Below, piece after piece: positions 48,966-62,142 of a stretch of 64,000 bases of DNA. The first letter of the stretch is position 1, and every line of letters starts with the position of its first letter. The position numbers and the translations under genes are program-made. Source of the stretch: Capitella teleta (Eukaryota > Annelida > Polychaeta > Capitellidae); NCBI GenBank assembly GCA_000328365.1, contig KB306459.1, forward strand, positions 399,376-463,375, in the 5' to 3' direction. The notes below the pieces were generated by a model. It did no database searches and had not been told where the DNA came from. It saw nothing but the letters and a program-made list of their open reading frames with translations.

Positions 48966-49639
48966 TTATGAGGTTCGCTGCTGACAGATTATTTTTCAGT
49001 AAAATAAGACGTTGGTGATATGAAAAGAGTTCAGCAGTAAACCAAAAGGCCGGATCGGTTATTGTGACCCTTGGCGAAGTTGCAGACTACAGCATGGATG
49101 CTGTTACATTTGGCGGATTTTTTTGCCTGAAAATTGTGAGGTAACCTGGAAGCCTGAATTTGTTATTAGTGTGGACTCATTTTGGGCCTGACAAAGTACG
49201 GCTGATCCACGGGCGATCGGGATCAGCCATAATTAGTATAGGGCTACCCTGACCGCTGCAATTTTTATGTTTGAATTATAACTAATATCTTTAATTCATA
49301 AATTTATATCTTATAATTTTAATTTTTCGATTTTTTTTTTTGTGGAGGGGGATTTTTTTTTCATTTAAAATTTATTTTACTTTATTAAATCTGTGTTTGT
49401 CTTTGATATATTTAACATATTTCCTCGCTGCAGAGAAAGCTCGTTTCTTTTTGTTCCTACGCAATTTTTAGCTGATATAAACGGAGTACGACGTCAGTGC
49501 AAGCCGTATACAGCAGCCGTATAAGGAGTGCGTGTGCTCCGCATACAGCAGCCGTATACGGAACGCTTTCCTTCAATCTTATTCTGCACATACCGACGTC
49601 CCTCAAAAACTCCTTCAAAAAAAAAAAAAAAAAAAAGAA
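48966..49639. other. No gene recognised
   Basis: Nothing assigned. A direct repeat of about CAGCAGCCGTATA occurs twice at 49510-49560. Confidence 0.4.
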
Positions 49640-51330
49640 GGAAAATCACATTAACAAGTGCTGAGATATTCTATTACCACATCGCATCACGGCGAGAGCG
49701 TCCGTCCATTGTCCTAAACAATAAGCAAAACCTAAATTGGACCTCGTCCTCTTAAAACTAGTCATCGGCCAACCACTTGTTTCTCCATTAATTAAACGTC
49801 CCAAGGGATATAGATATATTACGAGCAAATCTGACAACTGACATCTGACTCATCTCAACTATCGACGCTCCGACATCAGTTGCCCCTTCGACACTGATCC
49901 AGCACCTAATAACACCAGTTGCGAAGCATGAATTCTGTTTAATAAATCGGTGTATCTTGAAGTAAATCATCATTGTCATATTCATTCCTACTCTGAGCCC
50001 TTTGAGGTTGGCTAGAAGAGAAGATTACTCACACTGGACTGATGTAGGATCCTGCGAACAAAGAGGACACCCACAAATAGTAATACTAATTCCCCAATGC
50101 CTTGCAGCAGTCATTAAACAGGACCTCTGGTTGTTTTGAACTAGTAACGGATGATAGAGGATACATCCCAAAAGACAATTACGCCTTCTGACTGACATAT
50201 TTTTAGACAACACTCTTGCTGTGGGCTAATTCCTAGATATATCGAATTTGAGAGGTTGAAAATCTCGTTTTTTTCTCGCGTTCGATTTCATACCGCCGTG
50301 ACGGCATAAAAGTAATTATCCTATTGTTAACAATGGGAGCAGTCGATTGAGCAGATCTTTCAGCAGTTCTCATAAAAGAAATCTCGCACTCATCTCGTTT
50401 CAAGCTATTCTGCTTAAGCAGGAATTTCGTATATCAATTTGTCTTGAATAGCATTCATAGTTGACAAAAATTTTCAAAAACGGCCTCTTGGCACTCAATA
50501 AAGGATGGAATTGGATAAAATAGGTAGCTATAAGAGTGAATAGGGGATGTACAACAGGAAACGTTCTCGCCACATGCACCATTCGCTATATGTTGTTGAC
50601 GCACAGGCTCGCTATGTGAGATAGAGATCACCTAAGATATCTTTGAGGATGTTGATGATCCTCTTGATATTTTTACCACGCCTTTAATCAAAATAGCACA
50701 TGAAACCATTCCGAAATCCTGCAGTTCCACTAATTTTCTTTTTTGTTAACACCGAAGCGAAACTTGTTCCGGGGGCAGGTGTTGGTCTGACACGCTGCCT
50801 TGCCTCTGAGAAGGAGATGTTCTCTCTGGTCTTGAGGCGCTGGATCTCTCTCTCCTCAAGCCACTTGGGGCAGTTCTTATTAAAAGCAGTATGCTCTCCG
50901 GAACAGTTTACACAGCAGGCCTTTTGGGTGCACTGTCGGTCATCATTGTGCTCTTCACTTGTGTACTTTGGGCAGATGAGCTTTCGTCTACATTTATCTT
51001 TATGATGACCGAATCGGAAGCACTGGAAATATCTAAGGGGATTTGGGATGTAAGCATCCACCTTGATGTTCAGGTAACCTGCCTTGATCTCCTTAGGTAG
51101 AACCGAGGAGTCAAAGGTCAAGATTACCGTTGGGGAACAGATCTTTTTTTCCTCTTTATTGTAATAAATTTTCCGTGCTTCCGTGACATTCTCTTCGGAC
51201 AGACCTTCCACAATCTCATCATCAGGGATGTCTCGCAGTGCAGGGCACCAAATGACTCCTTTTTTTGTATTGAGTATCGTGAGCCGCGGGAGGACGTCTT
51301 TTGTGTAAATCGAACTAATTGAGTATCTAC
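49640..51330 (-). mobile_element. Decayed LINE with zinc-knuckle ORF1
   Basis: The minus strand from about 51325 to 50684 encodes an ORF1-type protein: DTQLVRFTQKDVLPRLTI, then ENVTEARKIYY, and cysteine-rich knuckles around FQCFRFGHHKDKCRR, CCVNCSGEHTAFNKNCPKW and ISFSEARQRV. This order is typical of ORF1 of Jockey/I-group LINEs; the first knuckle has Tyr in place of its first Cys. The sequence below 50684 is full of stops, with faint endonuclease-like traces (ISLGTFN near 49790, cf. LGDFN). So it is a dead, possibly truncated copy. Confidence 0.7.
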
Positions 51331-52270
51331 ATTAAAAAAAAGTTTCTACATGTTTATTTACTTATCATTAGTCATCAGTCATTTATCAGTAGTCATTTAT
51401 TATTATTATTATTATATTTTACCTACTCGATCTTTCATGTTCTTTCTTTCTTGTACCCAAATTGGGAATGAAATAAACAAATATAAAATGATAAAATATT
51501 GTGCATATAGGTAAATGAACATGCAGCATAACATAATGAGAAACACAAAAATGTATGAAATTTAAGTGTAACTTGTTAATTTGAAACACTAAAATAATTA
51601 CCTCAAACAAAAATGTTGTTGCGTGTCTACATTTTACCTTGTAATAATCACATATAAGGCCTGATTATAGCTGAACAACTATTGCACATTAATATGCAGT
51701 AAAAACTAGTATTGTTATTTAATATGGTCTTATTCGTGCAATTGCGACGTCAGACACAAATAGTCATCATCACATTCTCAGGCTCGGATGCGATAACAAA
51801 TTATGCATGTGAGTGTCCCGAATTATGAGGAACTTTCGACAATTGTTTCACAAAGGAGGGGTCCTGAAATATGAATGCATTCATAAAAGCATCGTCTAAT
51901 ACTTTCATGAGAAGTTCTCGGATCATTGAGGTGCTACACCCAATAAGAATCAATCGAGACCTCATTTAATTGTTTAAGCTTACTTTGTTTAAGTTCATAA
52001 TGCATGATTGTGTTCATCATGTTCTTTTGTCCGACTATCGACGCTATTCCTAAACTTCCATTCAATGATGATTGTAAAAGACAACTTGAAGACCCTGAAT
52101 CAATCATCATCGACCAATATCCGAATATTTCATGACCAAGCGATGCCTCCCAAAAGTTGTTTGCTTCCCCAGCGACGCAAACAAACATCTGGAAAGTTAG
52201 ACCTGCCTCATAGCAACCTGCGATCAAAATAAAAAGAGGAAGTTGTAGCCTTCCACGTTCAGTCTCCATT
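51331..52270. other. No gene recognised
   Basis: Upstream region of the LRR gene. An ATT repeat lies at 51398-51416. Confidence 0.5.
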
Positions 52271-52952
52271 ATGGAGACTCGTCACCTGCTCTGGCTGTTT
52301 GTCTGCTTGGTGAACTTCAAGGCGAGGAGTTGCGTTCAGGAAGTGGACCGCAGTAACCAAGGGTTAACATCTGTTCCTGGGGATATCGTACAGGACGTCA
52401 CTCAACTCTGGCTAAGATATAATCAAATCACGACCATCCGACAAACCGACTTCAACGACAAGTTCTCTAATCTCAAGGCAATTTACCTCAATGGCAACCA
52501 GATCTCATTCATTGAGATTGGTTGCTTCAAGGGAACAGTTCTGCAACATATTGACCTACCCACGAATGAATTGACTTCCATTCCTGATTTACATGAAGTA
52601 AGCAGCACTTTGACAACTCTCATTTTGAATGAAAACAAAATATCCAAGATAATATTCGATGAACTTAGTTACTTGACCAAACTGAAAAGCCTATACCTAA
52701 GGAATAATCCCTTATCGACCATACCAGACATCACCCAATCCATGCCATCACTCGAGCTATTGGAACTGTATAATATTCAACTCGACTGTTGCTGCAGCAC
52801 TGCATGGTTGAAAGAAATAAATCCAGCTTCGATTCTCTCTTTGGCTAATGTCCCTTGCAAACATCCAACACAATGGATTTCAACTGCGTGGGCGGACATC
52901 ACAGGAGACATGCTTCTGAGGCAACCACGTGAATCGACAACGCACCTCTGTT
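52271..52952 (+). CDS. Secreted leucine-rich-repeat protein, first coding exon
   Basis: The ATG at 52271 starts a signal peptide (METRHLLWLFVCLVNFKARS). It is followed by an LRR N-terminal part (VDRSNQGLTSVPGDIV), about five LRRs (for example LWLRYNQITTIRQTDF, LKAIYLNGNQISFIE, LTTLILNENKISKI, LKSLYLRNNPLSTIP) and an LRR C-terminal cap with LDCCCSTAWLKEI and NVPCKHP. The exon runs 227 codons to a donor (ctgtt|gtgagt) at 52952 in the frame THLCC; if unspliced, the frame would end at 52975. Downstream exons were not found in the next 2 kb, so the C-terminal region (membrane anchor or other domains) is unknown. The same first exon is present as a broken copy at 1560-1717. LRR ectodomains of this kind mediate protein binding in adhesion or immune recognition. 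Confidence 0.75.
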
Positions 52953-54868
52953 GTGAGTATTTCTTTCTGTTTTAATTCCCTTGACATTACAAGAGTACTA
53001 TACCTAAACATTTCATTATGGGTTATTGACTGGCAATGATAACGCTTGAGCCTCACTTGATAATTGGTGAACACGTAAGTGTATCAGCCTCACGAACACA
53101 GCAAATTCAACAGTTGGTTGGCGTGATCACCATACCACTTCAAATTCCACTCTCCTCCGGTGCTGAAGTGAGTGAGTGATTGGGGTTTTACGGCTCCACC
53201 CAACCCGTTCGGGTGATGCGGGCGCCAGAACCGGGACCGGGGTTTCCCCCTACTCTTATCGATAAATCCCAAAAGTTCTTTATCCTGCATACCACCATAG
53301 ACAGTAGTACACAGCGCCCGGCCTTGTTACGCAGTTGGGCAGCACTGCAGAGTCACCGAAGAACTACAATTGTAATTCACAATCATAACGCCCGTGGCCT
53401 GATCCTCCGTTGCTGAAACGAGGGAAGTATGGGATCACCATTATTATAAGAGATCTACGTATTGTGCACTGCAGGAAACAGGATGGGTCAATGAACTTGA
53501 TGCCAACACATTGTATAACTGCCTGTGAATGACGATGAAAAATACGTCAAAGATTCATCCCAGTGTTGGTGTTGTTATAATAATAATATTAAACAACAGC
53601 GTAATACAGGATTTTTTTATTTCTTTATTTATTTTCAATTTTAATTTTATTGATATAGCTATATAAACAAATGCAAATAAACAGTATAAATACAAAGAGC
53701 CGGAAACCTCGAGGGGCCTATATGTTCTTGTAAGTGGGCAAAAGCGTTAAACATTGTTTGTTTGTTGTTGTTTTTAGTTTTTTTGTTTTTTTTTTGTTTT
53801 TTTTTTTTGTCGCTCTCTCCTTGTGCAAGACTCGTTATAACTATTGTTTTCTCTCTTCCTTTTTTCTGTACTTTTCTTGTGGCGCAAAAGCGATCACGCT
53901 TCTGCCACTACGTTATTTTCGCACCTTTTATGTCATGATTGAATAAAATTATTATTATCATTATAATATAGGCCATGAATTTTATAGTTTACATGTTTGG
54001 TGTCAGATCAATATTTTACATGATATATGACATTAAAGATTGTTAATGCTTATAGTATGTAAAACGTTATGATTTTTTTTCTGAGTGCATTATAATCTCA
54101 AAATAATTTCTCGTTTGGTGCGTATCCTTCTTTTTTTTTTCCTCTAATTATCTGTTTCTGAAATAATTTTGTAGGTCAAAAGTCAAAGGTCAAGGTCAAA
54201 ATGACCAAAAACGATTCACAATCACTTCTATCTCATTCAAAATTAATCATAATGTTATCTATATTTCGTTAAATTATTTATTTTAACATTATCAATGAAA
54301 GTGAGCGCACACTTTACATTAAAGTTTTTTGTCAAGCACGATATCACGCTGTAAATTTCAGTGGTAGTTGATGATATTATTTTTGTATCTAATAATAATT
54401 TTTAATTATGTCATTAGAAGGTCAAGGTCATTATGAGGCTTTTTCGCTTTTTCGCTTCAATTTACGGTACTACCAGCCTGCTTTTTTTATTTATTTATAC
54501 TTTAGCAAGGTATATTTTACCCAACATTGCTGCATTGATAGCGAGATACCAACTGAAATAAGTATATATAGCAAAAGAAGAAAAATATAAAGCAACTATA
54601 AAGTAAAAGCGGGATAGGTCAATTATTTATTATCACTTTTTTACAATCCATCAGTAACAAGGATACAAAAAGCGTTCAGCAAGACTATGCCTCACATGGT
54701 GCAATAGTAATTGTCAAAAGATATAAGGTAATTAACAAAAGAAAGTGTCACCCTTTAAAAAAAGCACTCGTCCAAAGATTTGAAAGAGAAGAAAAATAAA
54801 ACCAAAGAAAAGAAAACAAAAGAAAAGCACCATAATTATTTCAAGTGAGAAGTTAATACCATCACTTA
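52953..54868. other. No gene recognised; possible LINE tail
   Basis: Mostly AT-rich. About 53690-53965 ends in GAATAAAATTATTATTATC after a T-rich tract, which looks like a 3' end of an L2/CR1-type LINE without coding sequence. The patch at 53180-53260 is unusually GC-rich (TTTTACGGCTCCACCCAACC) and may be another repeat. Downstream LRR exons were not recognised. Confidence 0.35.
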
Positions 54869-57800
54869 TTAGAGATCACAAAAGGGAGCTGAAGGATATG
54901 TGTTATTAGCATTGAAAGTCATCGGTTTGTAAGAACCCCCTTTTGGGGCTGGATAGGCGTGAGCCTGAGAGGGGGTTTGCGAAAAGTTCTGAGATTGAAC
55001 TGGGGCGAAATTCCTGGCTGGTGGTGGAGATGGTGCTCCTGAGCCGTAGTTAGCAGCAGCTTCATCCATATCTGGCTTGACGATGATGCCCCTTGCTTCC
55101 AGTGCTCTGATGTGCGACAATTGCCAGTGCTTCACCGAGGAAGCGTCCACTGATCGCTGTTTGGATGAGAACGTGGGAGGAGCTTCTGCTCGCTTGACGG
55201 CTGGTCTCTGCCTCAAGTGCTTGCGCTCCCACTCTTCAGTCGTCATCTGATCCTCGTCGTCTTCGTCATCTGACGGAGGTCTGGGTTTAGCGTTGACTGG
55301 GACTGGGCGACGTGAAGCAGCGTTAACAGGAACCTGGTGTTTTGGTGATACTTGCGGAGCTGCTCCTCTGCCATAGGGTTGCGGTGCTGTATAATTTGGC
55401 ACCGGACTGGGAGCAGAATAACTGGGAATCGGACTCCATGACTTGGCAGCCACTGGACTGGAGATGGTAGGAGATTTGTAGCGGTTTGGCTGGGGTGTTG
55501 GTTGCATGTTAGCACCAAAGGGTTTTGGAGCAGTGACATTTCGAACTGCTTTATTCGCCAGTGACTTGCTCTGCCATGGCATAAGGTCTGGTTGTGCCGG
55601 GCCAGTGTGGACTCCAAGGGGTCTCGCACCTCCATAATCTTGAAGATTGCTAGCTGGAGGTAGAGGAGAAGGAGAAGCGGGGGCTGGCACGGGGCTTGGG
55701 GATGCATTAACGGGACTGGGTGCATCGAAGCTCACGGGTTTGAAGCTTCCGTATTCATGTGGTATTGGCTTTTGAGGTTTGAAGACACCAAATTTGGCTG
55801 CTGGAGGGGCAGTCCAATTTGAAGGACGAGGGGCAAATGTGGGAATTGGGGCAGGTACCGGTTGAACTGATGAGGGGGCTTGGGGTGATACTGTGGGAAG
55901 AGACACATTGACTGGACTCTTCGCTGGAGAGGATGAATTGTCAGGCAGAGGTGGCGCTGGTGGTATAGATGCTTTCACTTCGGAAGGCATATCTTCAGGT
56001 TCCCTTGGAGGAGTCTTTTGCCTTGGTGGGGTAAGCTCTCTAGGAGGTGTTGGTATTTTTGGAGGAGGTGGAGCTTGTTTGGGTCAACCCTACCACACAC
56101 CTCATCCTTAGGCATTTCTTCAGCAAGTGGTGGTGGTGTAGGAGCTTTGATGACTTTGACGTCAGCCTCCCGAGCCGGAGAGGTTTGCTCTTGCATTGGC
56201 TCTTCCATCTCAGCCTGTGAAGATTTGTTAGGGGCCTGGAACCATCCTGATTGAGGACGTTGCTCCTTGAATGCGGGCATTCCTGGCATAACAGGAACAC
56301 CTCCAGCCACCTTTGGTCTTGTTCTTATGTGAGGTTGGGCTGGCTCATTGATTATACATGTGGGCGTTGGTTGACTCCTACGTCTTGGAGGTTGAGCCTT
56401 AGGAGGTTGTTTCTGAAAAGCAATTCCATAAATTGGCTGATCAACCGCTCGTTTGCCCAGAGGAACACCCTTGGAGTCAGGGAAAGAGGGTACGCCATCT
56501 AGCAGTGCCTGCAAATGCTGCATTTCTACCATCAAGTCTTGAGCTTGGCCTCTTGCAGTCTTCACACAGTTTTCCTTATTGTCAGGCACTCTTGATGAAG
56601 CCATAAAACCTTCTACTTCATCCACATCTAAGGCACTCTTGGCAGTTTTCTCGTTCACATAGACACCTTGAGCCATTGCTGACCCGATGACCGAACCCAT
56701 TCCAGAGAAATAGAAAATCGTATCATAAAATGACTCAGGCAAAGGTTTGAACTCAAAGGCCCTTGGAAAGAATGGGTCAGATGGAACTTTTTTCAAAGCT
56801 TTTTTCACCTCAGCAGGTTTAGCATCAGCTGTTTCTTCAACCTTTTCTTCCTCTTTGGGTTTCACAGACGATTCCACAAAATCCTCTTTAGCCACAGAAA
56901 TTACCTCCGAGGTAGGTTCCTCGACTTGGGCTACAGAGCTTTGGCCAGTCTCCTCTTTTGTTTCAGAAGATGGAGCTTCAACCGGCTTCTTCTCCTCCTT
57001 AGCTGAAGCTTCAGCCGGCTTCTGCTCCTTCTTAGCTGGAGCTTCAGCCGGCTTCTGCTCCTTCTTAGCTGGATCTTCAGCCATCTTCTCCTCTTTAGCT
57101 GGAGCTTCAAGCGGCTTCTCCTCCTTCTTAGCTGGAGCTTCAGTTGGCTTCTCCTCCTTCTTAGTTGAAGCTTCAGCCATCTTCTCCTCCTTAGCTGGAG
57201 CTTCAAGTGGCTTCTCCTCCTCCTTTGCTGGAGCTTCATTTGACTTCTCCTCCTTCTTAGCTGGAGATTCAGCCGGCTTCTCCTCCTTTTTAGCTGGAGC
57301 TTCAGCTGGCTTCTCCTCTTTCTTAGCTGGAACTTCAGCTGGCTTCTCCTCTTTTTTAGCTGGGGTTTCAGCTGGCTTCTCTTCTTTCTTTGCTGGAGCT
57401 TCAGTCGGTTTCTCATCCTTTTTGGTTGGTACCTCGGTTGATTTATCTTCCTTTTTAGGTGGAGTTTCAGCCTTAGCTGGAATTTCAATCGGTTTCTCTT
57501 CTTTCTTGCTTGGAGCTTCAGTCGGGTTTTCTGCTTTTTTAGTTGGAGCTTTTTCTTCTTGCTTTGATTTGTCAAATTTGGGGGTTTTCATTTCTACAAG
57601 AGGAGTTATAGCTTCGATATCCGATGAAGCATGGTCAATATTTGCTGCAAGCTCAGCATCAAGATCAAGATCAGACTCCGCCCCACTTGTAGTATATGAT
57701 GCACTCAGCAGATTTCCTTTCTTTACTCCATTCATTTCTGCCTTTTTATGCTCACCCTTTTCGGCTGACTTTGGCTCCTCTTTCTTTGTCTCGACCTTCT

Positions 57801-59271
57801 TTTCTTCTACTTTTGGTTTCGGCTCTACCTTCTTCTCTTCTACTTTGGGTTTAGGCTCCACCTTCTTCTCTTCTACTTTAGGTTTTGGCTCAGCCTTCTT
57901 CTCTTCTACTTTGGGTTTTGGCTCCACTTTCTTCTCTTCTACTTTGGGTCTTGACTCCACCTTCTTCTCTTCCACTTTGGGTTTTGGCTCAGCCTTCTTC
58001 TCTTCTACTTTGGGTTTTGACTCAACCTTCTTCTCTTCTACTTTGGATTTTGGCTCAACCTTCTTCTCTTCTACTTTGGGTTTTGGTTCTACTTTTTTCT
58101 TATCTTCGACCTTCTTCTCTCCTACTTTGGGTTTTGGCTCAACTTTCGTTTCGTCAACTTTTGTTTTTGGCTCCTCTTTTTTCTTTTCTTCGGTCTTTTT
58201 GGGTTCAGCCTTTTTGTCCTCTACTTTAGCGACCGGCTTTTTCTCCTCCTTATTCGTATCAATCACCTTCTTTTCATCCTGGTTTTGTTTCGGTTCTGTA
58301 GTTTTGACTTCTACCGTCTTCTCCTGCTTCTTCTCATCCGTTTTTTGCTCAACCTTTTTCTCAACTTTAGTGACTTTTTCCTTGTCGTCGTTCTTTGGAG
58401 GACTTTTCTTGGCTGTTGTTTTTCCTCCTAGTTTCCCAGTTTTCTTAGTTGGAGCTGGTTTCTTGGTTTCTCCCGAAGCCTTAGCTTGGAAAGCAGCCAA
58501 GCGCTCTTTGGCACTCCTGTGAGGTTAAAAGGGGGGTTTAGGATATTGAATAACATTAAAAGTACGGATGACCTTCACAATCAGAGACAAAAAGTTGAAT
58601 CTGGCATAATTTGTTTCATTGATTCTTATAATGGGATAATCGTAAATCAAGGTTATAAATAACAGGTAAAATGCACCAGGTGGGAAATTATAAATAAAAT
58701 AAAGCAATATTGCTTTTTAAGCAATATTGTAAAATAATATATAATTTGAAATAAAACGTCTCAAGTGAAATAAAAATCCTGTAGAAACTGGTGTTAAATG
58801 CCCCTGTAAGTATAATGAATATAACATCATTAGGTATACAAAATTAGCCCCAAACTCTCGATGCGCTGGCACAATATCCCAAATTCCTAAAAGTTGGTCT
58901 TTTTTTTTTTGTGGAGAAGAAGTATTGAAACACGCTGTATCAACGTGATTATGCAACAAAAGTCACGCCACCTTTGGTGAGAACTCGGCAATTTATAACG
59001 ACAAATCGAAGGCTTATTTATCACTTCAATGCTTATGCACTACTTCTGTGTATTTGCACAGTGGTGCTGCCAGTCTTCTGACCATAACATTGTAAGATAC
59101 ATACGCACTGTAATCGATTAACCCACATCTACAGTATGCTAAGAATGAAGGGTGTTGGTTCAAATGCTAAAAATATTGAACTTAAGAGCATTTATTGTTA
59201 TACTAACATACAATTCGCAGATAATATTAAACACCAGTTCCCCAGGGAAAATCTACTTACATCCCGTACAT
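54869..59271 (-). CDS. Large Lys/Glu/Pro/Val-repeat protein with a frame break
   Basis: A short first exon (coding 59261-59271, ATGTACGGGAT) joins across an intron of about 740 bases to a large exon starting at 58516, giving MYGMSAKERLAAFQAKASGE. About 1,220 residues follow if the two frames of the large exon are read together. Order: Lys/Glu-rich start; 11-residue repeats of the type VEPKPKVEEKK (about 57790-58170); a non-repetitive acidic stretch; 11-residue repeats of the type EEKPAEAPAKK (about 56960-57540); a folded-looking part with DPFFPRAFEFKPLPESFYDT; then a Pro/Ser/Ala-rich part with DDEDQMTTEEWERKHLRQR and the terminal APFCDL. The repeats recall PEVK or neurofilament tails. No membrane segment or signal peptide, so a cytoskeletal or scaffold role is possible. 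The zero frame stops at 55975, and the -1 frame carries the C-terminal 400 residues. The family is not recognised. Confidence 0.75.
56077..56083 (-). promoter_or_regulatory. Candidate -1 ribosomal slippery site CCCAAAC
   Basis: On the coding strand the heptamer lies in phase as C CCA AAC, the X XXY YYZ pattern of -1 frameshift sites. The -1 frame opens right here (its last upstream stop is at 56084-56086) and continues in Pro-rich sequence (QAPPPPKIPTPPRELTPP) to the stop at 54869. The bases just after it (AAGCTC) can pair with GAGCTT about 33 bases on. A one-base assembly error would give the same picture. Confidence 0.35.
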
Positions 59272-59331
59272 TCTGACGAAGGTTGGATGCAAAACTGAAC
59301 AATATACTGTAGGTCTGAAAAGGCATAACAT

Positions 59332-62142
59332 AATATAATATAAGAAAGGGCATGCCATCACTCAAAACATTGGGGCACACATGCCTATAAATCAGAGCAA
59401 AACTGTTTGTTAGAAAGGTTCAGTTTATGTGTGCGTTTCGGGAAGCGCAGCATTTGATTGCCGTCTGTGCAGAAGATATACTTCCTCTGCGCAAATTTGT
59501 GAGTAGTCGAGTGAAGTATATGCTCCACCAGAGTGTCGATATTGCAGAGCATTCCAGAAGAAGCGATATTTTGTTGCGATACTGGCTATCATGCATTGCT
59601 CTAGTGAAAGGTATGCCCCAGATAAGATTGCATTTTGGATTCCCGGAATTGTTAGCCATGCTGGGAGTAGGAGGATTGGGGGATAAAATCGTGCAGACGT
59701 AGATCAAAGGTCAAGGATCGAAAAGTAAGGTCGTGCAGAATATACAGAAATATTAATCAATAATGGTCTTTGACTATGTATCCATAGAAAACATTACATG
59801 GTTATGGAATAATTACGTCATAATAAAGCATACAATAAAAACGTATCCTCGTGATAATTATACTTGTTGCATCACTAAAATATTTTAATTTATAGCTAAA
59901 ATGTACAAAAAGGGTCATATAATTTTTTTACCTTTACGACAAAGGCAGACTGCTGTTGACAACAGGAGTCAGCTGCGGAAGAGAACGAAAGAAAATTAAT
60001 TCGTCGAGGAATACAGTTCAAATTGTATTGAAAGCATGCAAGAAAACCCCAAGAAAACATTCTTTCCATAAGCGAGTGGGTCAAGCAATGATGAAATCGA
60101 CGCCATTAGAGAAAGTAGTTCATGTGAGGACAACTACTTATGAAACACTATAGCGCTTACTCCCTATTATTATTATAGCGGTAAAATCCGGTGGATTCAT
60201 AATCAGCTATTTACCATGGTAACAGTGTATAAAAGAAACTGATTTCACGACACAGAACTGATTTATCACCGCTTCTGAACAAGAAGTATGTCAACTTTTA
60301 AAGTATTCAGTTTAGCATTAAGCATTTAATTATTATTCAATAATGCTTACGAATATAACTAGAATGCTATTCTAAGGGCGCGGATGTTGGAGGTGGTAGG
60401 CAATACTTATATCAATTTAGCCCTCACACATGGCAAAGCTAGATGGCAACTTGGGGTGATTAGTAAAACCCAAAAGACAAACTAGTTTGATTTGATGGGC
60501 TGTGCACTACACAGAGTCATTTGGGAAATTCGCAAAACGGGGACTAGAAAGTGGATAATACATAGTAATTAATGAATGTAGAACCATACGCGGGATAACA
60601 CGTAGAGCGCCATGAATAAATAATAAAACTGTGTAGACAATGAGTTGTTCCGTTGGCAACCAGTGCAAATGCTTCTAATTATGCTTAAACTTATATAATT
60701 TATATTAGAATAATATTATTCACGTAACTTACAAAGTCAATACATGTCTTATTGGCACAATACTCCAAATACCGTATTTATCAACCTCATAAACCTGTAT
60801 AATGAGGTGTTCACATCAATCAGTATCTATTACCGGTGCATTAAGGTGAAAGGTTGCAACGCAAGTTCCCTAATGGCGGCCTATTTAAGAAAAACTCCAA
60901 AAACATCGCCCAAGCAGCTAGAATAATATTATCGAGAAATTGTTCCAATTTCTGTTTGGAAAACAGCCATGCAATCCCTAGCAGACCGGAGCCAGAGCTT
61001 TTATAACATGAGATATTTGTTTAGGAGCTTTTTCTTTCGCCTGGTTGATGCGAGGAAGTTTTTATCTAACCTCTCCTCTTGCCAACCGATAGGCAAAGGT
61101 GCACAACATGTTTTATACAGACGTTTCGCTATCTTCAGTGGTGTTTTTATGGAAGGTTGTACATGTACAATGTATGAAAAAGGGTATGTTAGAAGTGATG
61201 TTGAACAGCAGAGATGTGTAAGGTTTTAGTTATGTGATTGGCAAGCAATCTTGAGAATTAGATAGTGAGAGTAATTAAATCTTCAACTTTGTTTTAAATT
61301 GCACTCTTTTAATTCATGCTTATGATAGATTTGGAAATTAAGTATACTTGGAATTATCTAGGATGAAAAACCTTGTGCATTAGTTCCTTTCAAATGTAAC
61401 CATCAAATGTAATTCTATTTTTTTGATAATATTTCAACATTGTATTTTAATATTTGAACATTAACTTATTTTCCAAGTCTCTTAAATTTTTCTCAAATTA
61501 AATTATGTTTTTAAATTATTTTCAATTTTTAAATTATTCCACATTTACGTTTAAAAATATGTTAAGTATATCATAACTCAATCTTTGTAAAAAGTTCAAC
61601 CATAATAAAATCGCAAACTCACGGAGAAAAAAATGTCCACTTCAACCAGATGAGCACAAACTAAAAAAATCCTGTGATGTTATCCACAGAACTGGTCAGA
61701 AGTCCCTCTTCATCATGAAATTGAGATCGCGAAATTGGTAGCGAAATGAGGCGCCTTAAACTCCCTCGACAATTCGGCTCTACTGCAAGCAACTGCACGA
61801 AGAGGGCTTGTAGAGGGAGGGGGAGGCTAAATATACCTCTGTTCTATGCACACACGAGCTGGGAAGGGTAACATGATCTGCTCTAAACACCTTAGCTCTG
61901 GAGTGTACAGGATATTACCGCGTTTCTCTATGGCCTCGGTGGAGATACGAAGTTGAAGAAGTTATGCAATGGTTAATGTTAGATATTTAGATGTATATGT
62001 TTATGGTGGTTGATATCCAGCAGCGCCTACCTAATAACGGTTTTATTCCTTGTGGATAGCAATAACACGAAGAATTAAAGGAACACTCTATTTTACATGC
62101 TTTGTGTCAGGGATGTAAATATTGATTAATATCAATATCTGT
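59332..62142. other. No gene recognised
   Basis: Long AT-rich interval with only short frames and no clear repeats or RNA genes that I could identify. Confidence 0.5.

Noticed and set aside
50684-51211. Zinc-knuckle protein considered as a retroviral-type gag
   Set aside because: The knuckle order with CVNCSGEHTAFNKNCPKW and the ISFSEARQ tail is that of LINE ORF1, and no long terminal repeats are seen.
56747-58522. 591-codon open frame on the plus strand rich in Phe, Ser and Gly
   Set aside because: It is the antisense of the Lys/Glu repeat protein. The 33-base repeats keep it open, and the sense strand has splice sites, a start and natural composition.
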